Source: Streptomyces sp. NBC_01428
GTDB taxonomy: Bacteria > Actinomycetota > Actinomycetes > Streptomycetales > Streptomycetaceae
DNA: 64,000 bases
Direction: 5' to 3'
Assembly (NCBI RefSeq): GCF_036231965.1
Contig: NZ_CP109499.1
Coordinates: forward strand, 7,006,001 to 7,070,000
In this document: positions 54,713 through 63,341 of the stretch, one piece after another
How positions within the stretch are numbered: the first letter of the stretch is position 1
Layout: every line of letters begins with the position of its first letter
Made by a program: the position numbers and the translations under genes
Notes under the pieces: model-generated
Seen by the model: only the letters and a program-made list of their open reading frames with translations
Databases searched by the model: none
Told to the model about the DNA's origin: nothing

Positions 54713-55101
54713 CGAGGCGCGCTGCTCCGTGACCGTGCCGCACGAGCCCCGGTGACGGAAACCCGCCGACCCGCTGCCCGCCTCGCCCGCCCGATCGCCT
54801 CACCACCCGCGCACCTCCCCCGCACCCCCGGCCGCCGCCTCCACCCACCACGACCAGCCATGCCGGCACTCCACGCCACTACGACACCGCATGCCATGGG
54901 GACGCGCCGTGCCATCGATGCACACCGGCCGGTGCCGGACCCGCGCGAGGCCCCGCACCCGGCGCCCGCCCACCACCGAGAGCGACCGCTTCGCCCCTCT
55001 CGGGTACGGCATCACCCCTGACGGGGGAGGGCGTCACCCGTGCCGGGGGAGCACGTCAACTCCCTGCGCCTCGCGGCATGTTTCGTGCGAAGCTGGGACG
55101 C
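54713..55101. other. Intergenic region without a supported gene
   Basis: The 389 bp before sixA are His/Pro/Arg-codon-rich in every frame and show no consistent third-position bias. Open frames in both directions look like shadows. I see no clear regulatory element apart from the probable sixA promoter just before 55102. Confidence 0.45.
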
Positions 55102-55632
55102 ATGAGCGTCGCAGAACCCCGCAGGATCGTCCTCTTCCGGCATGCGAAAGCCGACTGGCCGCAGATGTCCGACCACGAGCGGCCGCTCGCCGACCGGGGC
55201 CGCATGGACGCCGCCGTCGCCGGGCGCAGGCTGGGCGAGACCGGCATCCCCCTCGATCTGGCCCTCTGTTCCACCTCGATCCGGACCCGTGAGACGTGGA
55301 AGCACGCCGTCCAGGAGCTCCCGCACCGGCCGAAAACGGTCTACGAGGAGCGGATCTACGAAGCCTCGCCCGGCGAGCTGATCGCGGTCCTCAACGAGAC
55401 CCCGGACGACGTGCGGAGCGTGGTCCTGATCGGTCACAACCCGGGCGTCCACGGCCTCGCCGACGTCCTGGCGGGCCAGGCCGAGGACGACACCCGTGAA
55501 CGGATGAAGGCCCAGGGCTTCCACACCGCGGCCTTCGCGGTGCTCTCCTTCGACGGCCCCTGGAAATCCCTGGAACCGGGATCGGCCTCGCTGACCGAGT
55601 ACTGGGCACCCACCGAGGAGACCGGCCACTGA
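55102..55632 (+). CDS. sixA: SixA-type phosphohistidine phosphatase
   Basis: A 176-residue histidine phosphatase of the phosphoglycerate-mutase superfamily. The catalytic histidine is His14 in FRHAKADW, with the second histidine in GHNPG (His112), and Arg61/63 region STSIRTRET. SixA dephosphorylates His-containing phosphotransfer domains in E. coli; in actinomycetes the target is unknown. The ATG at 55102 is used; an in-frame ATG 24 bp upstream has no better ribosome site. It converges on serB, sharing a terminator. Confidence 0.88.
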   Translation: MSVAEPRRIVLFRHAKADWPQMSDHERPLADRGRMDAAVAGRRLGETGIPLDLALCSTSIRTRETWKHAVQELPHRPKTVYEERIYEASPGELIAVLNETPDDVRSVVLIGHNPGVHGLADVLAGQAEDDTRERMKAQGFHTAAFAVLSFDGPWKSLEPGSASLTEYWAPTEETGH

Positions 55633-55637
55633 CGGCG

Positions 55638-55671
55638 ACGGGGCCCGGCACCACCAGGTGCCGGGCCCCGT
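55638..55671. terminator. Bidirectional terminator between sixA and serB
   Basis: A 15-bp perfect stem (55638-55652 with 55657-55671) with a 4-base loop starts five bases after the sixA stop codon and lies just beyond the serB stop codon. Confidence 0.85.
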
Positions 55672-55690
55672 CCGCAGTGCGGGCGCCGTG

Positions 55691-56914
55691 TCAGTGCGCG
55701 GCGGCTTCCTCGTCCTCGTGCATGTCGGCGGCCTCGACCTCTTCCCGGGTGACGCCCAGCAGGTACAGCACCGTGTCGAGGAACGGGAAGTTCACCGCGG
55801 TGTGCGCGGCCTGGCGCACCACCGGCTTCGCGTTGAAGGCGACCCCGAGGCCGGCGGCGTTGAGCATGTCGAGGTCGTTCGCACCGTCGCCGACCGCCAC
55901 GGTCTGGGCCAGCGGCACCCCGGCCTCGGCGGCGAACCGGCGCAGCAGACGTGCCTTGCCGGCCCGGTCCACGATCTCCCCGGTCACCCGGCCGGTCAGC
56001 TTGCCGTCGACGATCTCCAGGGTGTTGGCGTGGGCGAAGTCGAGCCCGAGCCGCTCCTTCAGATCGTCGGTCACCTGGGTGAACCCGCCCGACACGACGC
56101 CGACTTGGTAGCCGAGCCGCTTCAGCGTACGGATCAGGGTGCGCGCGCCGGGAGTCAGCCGGACCTGCTCGCGGACCTTCTGCACGACCGACTGGTCGAG
56201 CCCGGCGAGGAGCGCCACGCGGGCGTGCAGCGACTGCTCGAAGTCCAGTTCGCCGCGCATGGCGGCCTCGGTGACCTCCGCGACCTCGTCCTCGCATCCG
56301 GCGTGCGCGGCGAAGAGCTCGATCACCTCGTCCTGGATGAGCGTCGAGTCCACGTCCATCACGACGAGTCGCTGGGCGCGCCGGTGCAGCCCCGCCGCCA
56401 CGACGGCGATGTCGACGCCGAGCGCGGCGGCCTCGGTCACCAGCGCGGTCCGCAGCGCCTCGGTCTCGGCGCCGGACACGGCGAACTCGACTGCTGTCAC
56501 CGGGTACTTGGCGAGACGGAAGATGCGGTCGATGTTGCCGCCGGTCCTGGTGATCCGGGCGGCGATGGCGGCCGTCGACTCGGCGGTGAGGGGGTGCCCG
56601 AGCACCGTCACCAGCGAACGCCCGGAGCCGCGCGGCCGGTTGTCGCCGTGGCCGGAGATGATCTCGGCCTGCATCTTCATCGACTCCGCCCAGCTGTGGA
56701 CGGTGGCCCTCAGATCACCTTCGAGACCGGGGGTCGGCTCGGTCACGAGCGCGCACAGCACCATGCGGCCCCGGGTGACGACCTGCTCGATGTCGACGAC
56801 GTCGACGGAGTAGGCGGCGAGGGTGTCGAAGAGTCCGGCGGTTATGCCCGGGCGGTCCTTGCCGAAGATCTTGACGAGGAGAGTGGGCACATCAGAGGTC
56901 TGCGAAGCGCTCAT
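55691..56914 (-). CDS. serB: Phosphoserine phosphatase SerB with N-terminal ACT domains
   Basis: HAD-family phosphatase completing serine synthesis, 407 residues. The N-terminal 170 residues hold an ACT domain (VKIFGKDRPGITAGLFDTLA near 14-33) and probably a second one, which in mycobacterial SerB2 sense serine. The catalytic aspartates are in MDVDSTL (about 187-189), the phosphate Ser in SGG (about 275) and the metal Asp in GDGAND (about 340). The tail is acidic (MHEDEEAAAH). The ATG at 56914 is the only start that keeps the ACT domain in register. Confidence 0.94.
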   Translation of the reverse strand: MSASQTSDVPTLLVKIFGKDRPGITAGLFDTLAAYSVDVVDIEQVVTRGRMVLCALVTEPTPGLEGDLRATVHSWAESMKMQAEIISGHGDNRPRGSGRSLVTVLGHPLTAESTAAIAARITRTGGNIDRIFRLAKYPVTAVEFAVSGAETEALRTALVTEAAALGVDIAVVAAGLHRRAQRLVVMDVDSTLIQDEVIELFAAHAGCEDEVAEVTEAAMRGELDFEQSLHARVALLAGLDQSVVQKVREQVRLTPGARTLIRTLKRLGYQVGVVSGGFTQVTDDLKERLGLDFAHANTLEIVDGKLTGRVTGEIVDRAGKARLLRRFAAEAGVPLAQTVAVGDGANDLDMLNAAGLGVAFNAKPVVRQAAHTAVNFPFLDTVLYLLGVTREEVEAADMHEDEEAAAH

Positions 56915-57640
56915 GGTGATCCCACCGTATCCGGCACGGCGTGCCGTCCGCCCGCCTGGTCCGCCTGACGGACAGCGAACACTGCCCGACACCCGGGCAT
57001 CCCCGGGATGACCCCCGCACACCCTCCCGGGACGACCCCGGACGCCCTCCCCACCACACACCACCCCGCGCCGCCGCCACCCGCCGGGCCCGCACCCCCA
57101 ATCCCCCCACCGACGCCGCCCTCGCCGGACCAGCGCGGCACCACCCTTCTCTCGCCCCCTCCGCCCCTCCCCGTCCCGACCTGGGGCTCCGCCCCAGACC
57201 CCGCTCCTCAATCGCCGGAGGGGCTGCATTTTCCCCACCGGATCTTCCAACTGGGCCCCCGCCCGCACCCGGGATCCGGCGGCCGGGGCGGGCCCCGGCC
57301 ACGACGGCCCGCAGCCGCCCTCCGGCGGGAGGGGCCCTGGACGACGGCCCCAGCCCCCTACGGCCCGCAGCCGCCCTCCGACGGGAGGGGCCGTGCCGGT
57401 ACATCAGATGCCCGTCGCTTACGTCCGGATCGAGCAGCCCTCGCCGTGCACCCACGTCTGATTCAGCGGCGACGGGCGGATGTACCGGCACGGCCCCGAC
57501 CCACCCACCGGAGCGGGCGCTCGGCCGGCCTCAACGCTGCGGCCGCCCTCCCGGCGAGGGAGGCACCGGCGGTGGCGGTGGTGGCGGGCGGATGTACCGG
57601 CACGGCCCCGACCCACCCACCGGAGCGGGCGCTCGGCGCC
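56915..57640. other. Repeat-rich intergenic region between serB and the streptophobe gene
   Basis: This 726-bp gene-free stretch has no supported coding region. It holds a Streptomyces dispersed palindrome (57178-57236), a 32-bp near-identical direct repeat (57305-57336 and 57361-57392, one mismatch), and most of a 112-bp tandem duplication whose second copy runs into the 3' end of the streptophobe gene. The serB promoter must lie near 56920-57000. Confidence 0.6.
57178..57236. repeat. Dispersed Streptomyces intergenic repeat
   Basis: CTGGGGC-TCC-GCCCCAG (57181-57197) followed by AGACCCCGCTCCTCAATCGCC and GGAGGGGCTG is a sequence I recognise as recurring in many Streptomyces intergenic spacers. 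It forms a 7-bp stem plus a second GC-rich hairpin. It may serve as a terminator or be a non-autonomous mobile remnant. Confidence 0.65.
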
Positions 57641-57697
57641 TCAACGCCGCGGCCGCCCTCCCGGCGAAGGAGGCACCGGCGGTGGCGGTGGCGGCGG
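57474..57697. repeat. 112-bp tandem duplication at the 3' end of the streptophobe gene
   Basis: Two copies, 57474-57585 and 57586-57697, differ by a 2-base indel and a few substitutions. The second copy contains the last 19 codons and stop of the streptophobe gene, so the first copy is a duplicated gene end plus its downstream flank. Confidence 0.8.
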
Positions 57698-59473
57698 CGG
57701 AGGAGGCCCACCGTCACCCCCGTCCGGCCGCCGCTTCGGCAACGGCCCCATCGGCCGCATCACCGTCGGCGCCCCGTACACATCCCCGGACCCCTGTTCC
57801 GGCACCGGCCCGCCCTCGCCCCCCGGCCGCCGATCCTCCGGCTCGGCCCGCCGCAACTCCTCCGGCACCCTCAGATACGGATTGGTGTCCGGATTCGGCG
57901 CCCGATACGACCCCCGAGGCCGATACGGCCCAGCCTCACCCCCACCACCCGCCCCCGCACCCAGACCCGCCCCCGCATCCAGACCCGCGCCGCCCCCGCC
58001 CCCGCCTCCGCCCGAAACGGCCACCGCCCCCAACACGGCCACCCGCCGCCCCGCCGCCCCACTCACGCACGCCAGCAAGGCACCCACGCCCCCGGCCCCC
58101 GCCCCCCACACCGCACCGAGGACCAACGCCATCCCCAGTCGGCCGTGGAGCAGGATCCCCGCGCCGAACGCGTCGAACCCGAGGACCGACAGCGACGCGT
58201 CCACCGACACGTCCGTCAGCCAGGCGAGCAGCGGCAGTGCCAGTGCGGTCGCGACGCCGAGCCGAACGGCGCAGAGACCGGCGAACCGCAGCGCGCCCCC
58301 ACCTCGTACAGAGGTGTCACCCGGTGCCCCCGCAACGGCCGCACCCCCGGCCCGTACGAATGGCGTACGGACAGCCGTCAGGACGCCCGCGTACAGCATC
58401 ATGAGCGCGGTCGCGACGGCCAGCAGCCAGACCCGGCCGTCGAGTTCGGCGAGGCGGCTCAGGGTGACGGGCCGGTCGGTGCCACCGCCGAGGAGCCGGT
58501 CGAGCGGATCGGGCAGGAGCTTGGCGAGTTCGCCGGTGGCCCGCCCGTCCCAGGGGACGAAGAGCCCGAGGGGGACGGCGAGCCACGCGCCGTTGGGCGC
58601 GCCGAGCAGCGCCGCCCCCGCGATCCGCTTCGGATGGTCGTCGCCTACCGCCGCGTACGCCGCCGCAGCGAGTCCGGCGAGGACCGTGACGAGGAGGACG
58701 GTGACGAGGGAGGCGACGGCCGGCCGTACGACGCGGTGCACGGCGTCCCAGCCGGGCGGCAGGGGTGTGCGCCGGGAGGCGAGCAGGGCGATCAGCAGGA
58801 CGCCGGCGGCCCAGGCGGCTCCGCCGAGGAGGGTCGGCGCGGTGTCGACGGAGAAGCCCACGGCCGCCTTCGCCTTCACGAGGTCGCCGACCTTGTCGGG
58901 CAGCAGCCCCCCGAGATCCCCCAGATCGCCCAGTCCGCCCGGAAGTTTGTCGCTGATGTCCCCGAGTCCGCCGCCTCCGCCGGTGACCTTGTCGAGCCCG
59001 AGCCTGCCGCCGTCGATGGTGATGACGTCGTGGCCGGCCCAGGCGAGTCCGCCCAGGGTGGCGACGAAGAGGACGATCACCGAGCCCGCGCGCGCGAGGA
59101 GTTCGGAGGGCGCGACCACAACTCCGGCCCCGCGCAGGGACCTCAGGAAGAACCACGCCATGAGGAGGGCGCCGACGAGTCCGACGCCGAGCGGGGTGAT
59201 CTGGATGGCGGTGTGGGCCTGCGCGCCCTGGAGGCCGAAGGCGGACACGTCACCGGACGGGGTCACCGAACCGTTCGCCCCGAGCGCGACGACGGCCGCG
59301 GTCATCGGACCGAGCGAGCCAGCGGTGTCCGCGCCGAGGAGATGCAGACCGAGCGCCGCGGTGCCCGCCATGCCGACCAGCGCCCAGCTCACGGAGGCGA
59401 TCGCCGAAAGGAGCACGTCCCCCCACGGCACCCTCCCGGTGCCTCCGCCGTGCCGCTCGGTCCCGTTGCCCAT
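57641..59473 (-). CDS. Streptophobe family multi-pass membrane protein
   Basis: A 610-residue, strongly hydrophobic protein with about ten membrane segments, Gly-rich loops (GGGGGLGDISDKLPGGLGDLGDLGG near residues 165-190, quoted in part: GGLGDLGDLGG), and a long cytoplasmic tail ending in polyproline (PPPPPPPPPPVPPSPGG). It matches the NCBI streptophobe family as I recall; no function is known. The ATG at 59473 has GGGGGG upstream. It is divergent from the FHA-ABC gene. The 3' end is duplicated downstream, and the repeat-prone Gly/Pro-coding stretches make length variation likely. Confidence 0.82.
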   Translation of the reverse strand: MGNGTERHGGGTGRVPWGDVLLSAIASVSWALVGMAGTAALGLHLLGADTAGSLGPMTAAVVALGANGSVTPSGDVSAFGLQGAQAHTAIQITPLGVGLVGALLMAWFFLRSLRGAGVVVAPSELLARAGSVIVLFVATLGGLAWAGHDVITIDGGRLGLDKVTGGGGGLGDISDKLPGGLGDLGDLGGLLPDKVGDLVKAKAAVGFSVDTAPTLLGGAAWAAGVLLIALLASRRTPLPPGWDAVHRVVRPAVASLVTVLLVTVLAGLAAAAYAAVGDDHPKRIAGAALLGAPNGAWLAVPLGLFVPWDGRATGELAKLLPDPLDRLLGGGTDRPVTLSRLAELDGRVWLLAVATALMMLYAGVLTAVRTPFVRAGGAAVAGAPGDTSVRGGGALRFAGLCAVRLGVATALALPLLAWLTDVSVDASLSVLGFDAFGAGILLHGRLGMALVLGAVWGAGAGGVGALLACVSGAAGRRVAVLGAVAVSGGGGGGGGAGLDAGAGLGAGAGGGGEAGPYRPRGSYRAPNPDTNPYLRVPEELRRAEPEDRRPGGEGGPVPEQGSGDVYGAPTVMRPMGPLPKRRPDGGDGGPPPPPPPPPPVPPSPGGRPRR

Positions 59474-59661
59474 CGACAGACCCCCCGATCCGCGCCGCGG
59501 CGATCCCGCGGATGTCCCCCTCGCGGGGGATTACCACTCTCCGGTCCGGTTTCAACCCCGTCAACGGAAACGGGCAACTCGCCCGTACCCATCGTTCACA
59601 TGGCCCGACTTTCGGTCGGGGGCCTCCTACTGAAATAGTTCCCCACGATGTTCGACATCCC

Positions 59662-59701
59662 TAGACTCCCTGTGTTGGGGGTAACTCGGGGGACAACACA
59701 G
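59662..59701 (+). promoter_or_regulatory. Promoter element and leader hairpin of the FHA-ABC gene
   Basis: TAGACT (59662-59667) looks like a -10 element. Immediately after it CTGTGTTG (59670-59677) pairs perfectly with CAACACAG (59694-59701), ending ten bases before the GTG start. The hairpin occupies almost the entire predicted leader, so it could modulate translation or transcript stability. Confidence 0.45.
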
Positions 59702-59711
59702 TGGGGCTGGA

Positions 59712-62207
59712 GTGCCGGAACTCGTACTGGAATTGAATGGACGGACCTGGACGCTCGATGCCTCCAGGTCCTACGCCCTCGGACGCGATCCGCAGGGGGA
59801 CATCGTGCTCGACGACGCCAGGGTGTCCTGGCGTCACGCCACGATCAGCTGGAACGGCCGTAGTTGGGTCATCGACGACCACGGGAGCACCAACGGCACC
59901 TTCGTACACGGGCAGCGCGTCCACCAGACGGAGGTCGGACCCGGTTCGGCCGTGCATCTCGGCAACGCGACCGACGGCCCGCGGGTGAGCCTGTCCGGCA
60001 CGGCGGCCTCGGTCGCACAGCAGCAGCAGCCGTACGCGGCGCAGGGCGCGGGCCCCGGCTGGTCCCAACAGCCGACGCCGCAGCAGGCTCCGGGCCAGGG
60101 CGGGCAGCAGCCGCCGCAGCCCATGGGCATCCCGCAGCAGCAGGGACCCGGTGGGGGCGCGGGGGCGCCGCCGGTCTACGGGGACCGCAGCCCGACGACG
60201 TTCCACCAGTTCTCGCTGGGGCGCGTGATGCGCATCGGCCGTGCGCTGGAGAACGAACTGGTGGTCTCGGACCTCCAGGTCTCCCGGAACCACGCCGAGT
60301 TCCACGCGACGCCGGACGGCCGCTTCGAGATCCGCGACCTCGGCTCGCACAACGGCACGTACGTCAACGGCATGCCGATCACCAAGGGCGGCTCGACGCT
60401 GCTCGGCCCGAACGACATCGTCGGTGTCGGCCACTCCACGTTCCGGCTGGTGGGGGACCGTCTCGAGGAGTTCGTCGACACCGGTGAGGTGTCCTTCTCG
60501 GCCCGTCATCTGACGGTCACCGTCGACGGCGGCAAGCAGATCCTCAAGGACGTCTCCTTCGGCGTGCCGGAGAAGTCGCTCGTCGCGGTGATCGGCCCCT
60601 CGGGTTCCGGCAAGTCGACGCTTCTGAAGGCGCTCACGGGTTACCGCCCCGCCAACCAGGGCGACGTCCTCTACGACAACCGGAACCTCTACAAGCAGTT
60701 CGCCGAGCTGCGCCAGCGCATCGGTCTGGTCCCGCAGGACGACATCCTGCACAAGGAGCTGACCGTCAAGAAGGCCCTCAAGTACGCGGCCAAGCTGCGC
60801 TTCCCCGCGGACACCACGGGCCAGGAGCGCGAGGCCCGGATAGACGAGGTCCTGCGCGAGCTGAAGCTGGACATCCACAAGGAGAAGAAGGTCACCTCCC
60901 TCTCCGGCGGCCAGCGCAAGCGGGTGTCGGTGGCGCTGGAGCTGCTGACCAAGCCGTCGCTGATCTTCCTGGACGAGCCGACCTCCGGTCTCGACCCGGG
61001 CATGGACCGCGATGTCATGCAGCTGCTGCGCGGCCTCGCCGACGACGGTCGTACCGTCCTGGTGGTCACGCACTCGGTGGCCGAGCTGGCGATCTGCGAC
61101 AAGCTCCTCGTGATGGCGCCGGGCGGCTCCGTGGCCTACTTCGGCCCGCCGGAGGAGGCGCTGAACTTCTTCGGCTACGAGACCTGGGCCGACGTCTTCT
61201 CGGCGTTCGAGAACTACCGCGACTACGACTGGGCGGGCCGCTGGAAGGGCTCGCAGCACTACCAGATGTACGCCGCGGACATCGACGCCGTCGCCCCGCA
61301 GTCGACGCAGATGCCGTCGGCGCAGGCGATGAAGCCGCCGAAGCCGCAGAGCTGGGGCTCCCAGCTGACGACGCTGATCCGGCGCTACGCCTCGGTCATC
61401 GCGTCCGACAAGGGCTTCCTGGCGCTGACGGTGATCCTGCCGGCGGTGCTGGGCTCGGTGAGCCTGCTGATCGACAACGGCAAGACCCTGCTGGTCAACG
61501 ACAAGGTGCTGCCCTCGGGCGTCCATGTCGCGAACGGCACGGCCACGACGGTCCTGCTGATCCTCGCGGTCGGCGCGTGCTTCGCGGGCGCCGCCAACTC
61601 CGTCCGTGAGCTGATCAAGGAACGGGTGATCTACGAGCGGGAGCGGGCGACGGGGCTGTCCCGGTCCGCCTACCTGATGTCGAAGGTGATCGTCCTCGGC
61701 GTGGTCACCCTGCTGCAGGGTGCGCTGGTCGGCGCGATCGGGTTCGGCAGCCGCACGGTCCCGGACGAGGGCCTGATCCTCAAGAGCCTGCCCAAGGTCG
61801 AGCTCACCATCCCGATCATGGCGCTGGGCTTCGCGTCGATGATGTTCGGCCTGGTCATCTCCTCGCTGGTGAAGACCGCCGAGAAGACGATGCCGCTGCT
61901 GGTCATGTTCGCGATCGTCCAGGTCGTCTTCACCGGCTGCCTGTTCATCCTGAACGGCACGGTGGGGGTCAACCAGTTCTCGTACCTGATGCCGGCCCGC
62001 TGGGCGGTCGCCGCGTCCGGCACGACGCTGGACTTCAACAACATCTTCCCGAACCCCGACGATCCGACGAACACGGACCCGCTGTGGGACCACACGGCCG
62101 GCGCCTGGGCCATGGACATGGTCGCGCTGATCGCGCTCGGTGTGGCCTGCGGATTCCTCGTGGCCCGCTTCCTGCGCCGCCACGAGCCCGAGGTCATGCG
62201 CAAGTAG
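59712..62207 (+). CDS. FHA domain-containing ABC transporter (Rv1747-like)
   Basis: An 831-residue half-transporter. Two forkhead-associated domains come first: ALGRDPQGDIVLDD with STNGTFV (about 22-64) and RIGRALENELVVSD with SHNGTYV (about 175-219), separated by a Gln/Pro/Gly-rich linker. Then an ABCG-type ATPase follows with GPSGSGKST (about 296-304), LSGGQRKRVS and FLDEPTSGLDP. Six membrane helices end the protein. Mycobacterial Rv1747 has the same architecture and exports lipooligosaccharide precursors under control by Ser/Thr kinases that bind its FHA domains. A similar kinase-controlled export role is likely. Confidence 0.92.
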   Translation: MPELVLELNGRTWTLDASRSYALGRDPQGDIVLDDARVSWRHATISWNGRSWVIDDHGSTNGTFVHGQRVHQTEVGPGSAVHLGNATDGPRVSLSGTAASVAQQQQPYAAQGAGPGWSQQPTPQQAPGQGGQQPPQPMGIPQQQGPGGGAGAPPVYGDRSPTTFHQFSLGRVMRIGRALENELVVSDLQVSRNHAEFHATPDGRFEIRDLGSHNGTYVNGMPITKGGSTLLGPNDIVGVGHSTFRLVGDRLEEFVDTGEVSFSARHLTVTVDGGKQILKDVSFGVPEKSLVAVIGPSGSGKSTLLKALTGYRPANQGDVLYDNRNLYKQFAELRQRIGLVPQDDILHKELTVKKALKYAAKLRFPADTTGQEREARIDEVLRELKLDIHKEKKVTSLSGGQRKRVSVALELLTKPSLIFLDEPTSGLDPGMDRDVMQLLRGLADDGRTVLVVTHSVAELAICDKLLVMAPGGSVAYFGPPEEALNFFGYETWADVFSAFENYRDYDWAGRWKGSQHYQMYAADIDAVAPQSTQMPSAQAMKPPKPQSWGSQLTTLIRRYASVIASDKGFLALTVILPAVLGSVSLLIDNGKTLLVNDKVLPSGVHVANGTATTVLLILAVGACFAGAANSVRELIKERVIYERERATGLSRSAYLMSKVIVLGVVTLLQGALVGAIGFGSRTVPDEGLILKSLPKVELTIPIMALGFASMMFGLVISSLVKTAEKTMPLLVMFAIVQVVFTGCLFILNGTVGVNQFSYLMPARWAVAASGTTLDFNNIFPNPDDPTNTDPLWDHTAGAWAMDMVALIALGVACGFLVARFLRRHEPEVMRK

Positions 62208-62230
62208 CTTCCGCGTCCGAGGACAGCGCG

Positions 62231-62261
62231 AGGGCGGCACCCCGGATCGGGGTGCCGCCCT
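62231..62261. terminator. Bidirectional terminator between FHA-ABC and transglycosylase genes
   Basis: A 13-bp perfect stem (62231-62243 with 62249-62261) with a 5-base loop lies between the two convergent genes. Confidence 0.85.
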
Positions 62262-62295
62262 TCGGCGTCTGTGACGGGAGCTCCGCGCTCGGCCC

Positions 62296-63039
62296 TCAGT
62301 ACGCGCTGTTGACGTTGTCCATCGAGCCGTACTTGTCGGCCGCGTAGTTGGCGGCGGCGGTGATGTTGGCGACCGGGTCGTAGATGTTCCACGACGTGCC
62401 GGCCACGTGGTAGGCGTTGAAGGTCGGCGGGATGACCTGCAGCAGACCCTTCGACGGGATGCCGTTGATGGCGTTGATGTCCCAGTCGTTGATGGCCTTC
62501 GGGTTGCCCGAGGACTCGCGCAGGATGTTGCGGTGCAGCCCGTTGTAGGAGCCCGGGATGCCCTTCGACTTCATGATGTCCAGGGACTCGCGGATCCAGC
62601 CGTCGAGGTTGTTCGCGTACGTCTTGGCGGAGACGGGCTGGACCTTGATCCGCTCGGAGGAGCGGCTCGCGGCGGCCTTGGAGCGTGCCTGGGCGGCCTT
62701 CTTCGCGGCTGCCTTCTTCTTCGCGGCGGCTGCCTCGGCTGCCTTCTTCTTCGCCGCGGCGGCGTCGGCCGCCTTCTTCTTCGCGGCGATGTCCTGGGCC
62801 TTCAGCTTCGCGCCGGCCAGCTGGTCGGTGACGCTGGCCTTGACGTCCTTGATCTGCTTGTCGCTGTAGGCGACCTTCGCGGTGGAGACGGCGGCGTCGT
62901 TCGTGGTGGTGTGGGAGTTGTCCGGCACCAGGGAGAACGCGAGGGTGGCGGCACCGAGGGTGGCCACGCCGGCGATCGAAAGCTTGTGGAGCTTGGTCAG
63001 CTTCGGACTATGTCCAGGAGTGATGATGTTCTTGGGCAT
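62296..63039 (-). CDS. Secreted transglycosylase-like protein with Ala/Lys repeat
   Basis: A 247-residue protein with a membrane-spanning or signal segment (about residues 18-41, KLSIAGVATLGAATLAFSLV). A highly charged helical region (about 80-125) follows, built of repeated AAKKKAADAAAA-type units, probably a rigid spacer. The C-terminal domain has NILRESSGNPKAINDWDINA, GLLQVIPPTFNAY and DPVANITAAANYA, as in lytic transglycosylase-like (SLT) folds of actinobacterial resuscitation and lysozyme-type proteins. The Glu in RESSGNP is the probable acid. The ATG at 63039 has GAGGTC upstream. It should act on the cell wall. Confidence 0.88.
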   Translation of the reverse strand: MPKNIITPGHSPKLTKLHKLSIAGVATLGAATLAFSLVPDNSHTTTNDAAVSTAKVAYSDKQIKDVKASVTDQLAGAKLKAQDIAAKKKAADAAAAKKKAAEAAAAKKKAAAKKAAQARSKAAASRSSERIKVQPVSAKTYANNLDGWIRESLDIMKSKGIPGSYNGLHRNILRESSGNPKAINDWDINAINGIPSKGLLQVIPPTFNAYHVAGTSWNIYDPVANITAAANYAADKYGSMDNVNSAY

Positions 63040-63341
63040 GACTGAGACCTCTTCGAATAGCGCGGAGGTCGCTCGCGGTCCGAGGGGACATTGCTTCATT
63101 GCGTTTCCGGACGAACGCCCCGGGGTAGAACCCGAGGCGCTGAGCGACGAGGGCAATTCTTAGCGGCCGCAAAATGCTGTGGCAAAGGTGTGACGTACGA
63201 AGCCAGGTAGTGGAGACGGAAAGGGCAAAACGGGGCAGACTGGCACGTCTGCCCCGCTCATCTAGGGTCCGGTTGTCTCCTATGTCCGTTCGTACGTGAT
63301 GTGCACCCTATGTGCGGGCTCACATCGGAGGCGTTGCGATC
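63040..63341. other. Leader and terminator region between queA and the transglycosylase gene
   Basis: On the minus strand, CGGGGCAGAC/GTCTGCCCCG (63231-63240 with 63247-63256) followed by a T-rich GTTTTGCC forms a likely terminator of queA. Farther down, TTTGCC and TAAGAA about 18 bases apart (near 63155-63185) could be the promoter of the transglycosylase gene. Its leader of about 110 nt contains several small hairpins; it does not match the c-di-AMP (ydaO) riboswitch I looked for. Confidence 0.5.

Noticed and set aside
54752..55021. 89-codon plus-strand frame before sixA
   Set aside because: It is His/Pro/Arg-rich low-complexity sequence with no ribosome site and no codon bias.
57480..59638. 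Long plus-strand frames across the streptophobe gene and repeats
   Set aside because: They are antisense shadows of the membrane-protein gene; the Pro/Arg-rich translations have no domain.
59661..62240. 859-codon frame antisense to the FHA-ABC gene
   Set aside because: It is the mirror of a well-recognised transporter, with no family match and composition typical of an antisense shadow.
63040..63180. Possible c-di-AMP (ydaO) riboswitch before the cell-wall enzyme gene
   Set aside because: Streptomyces wall-lytic genes often have one, but the conserved ydaO segments are not found here. Only simple hairpins are visible.
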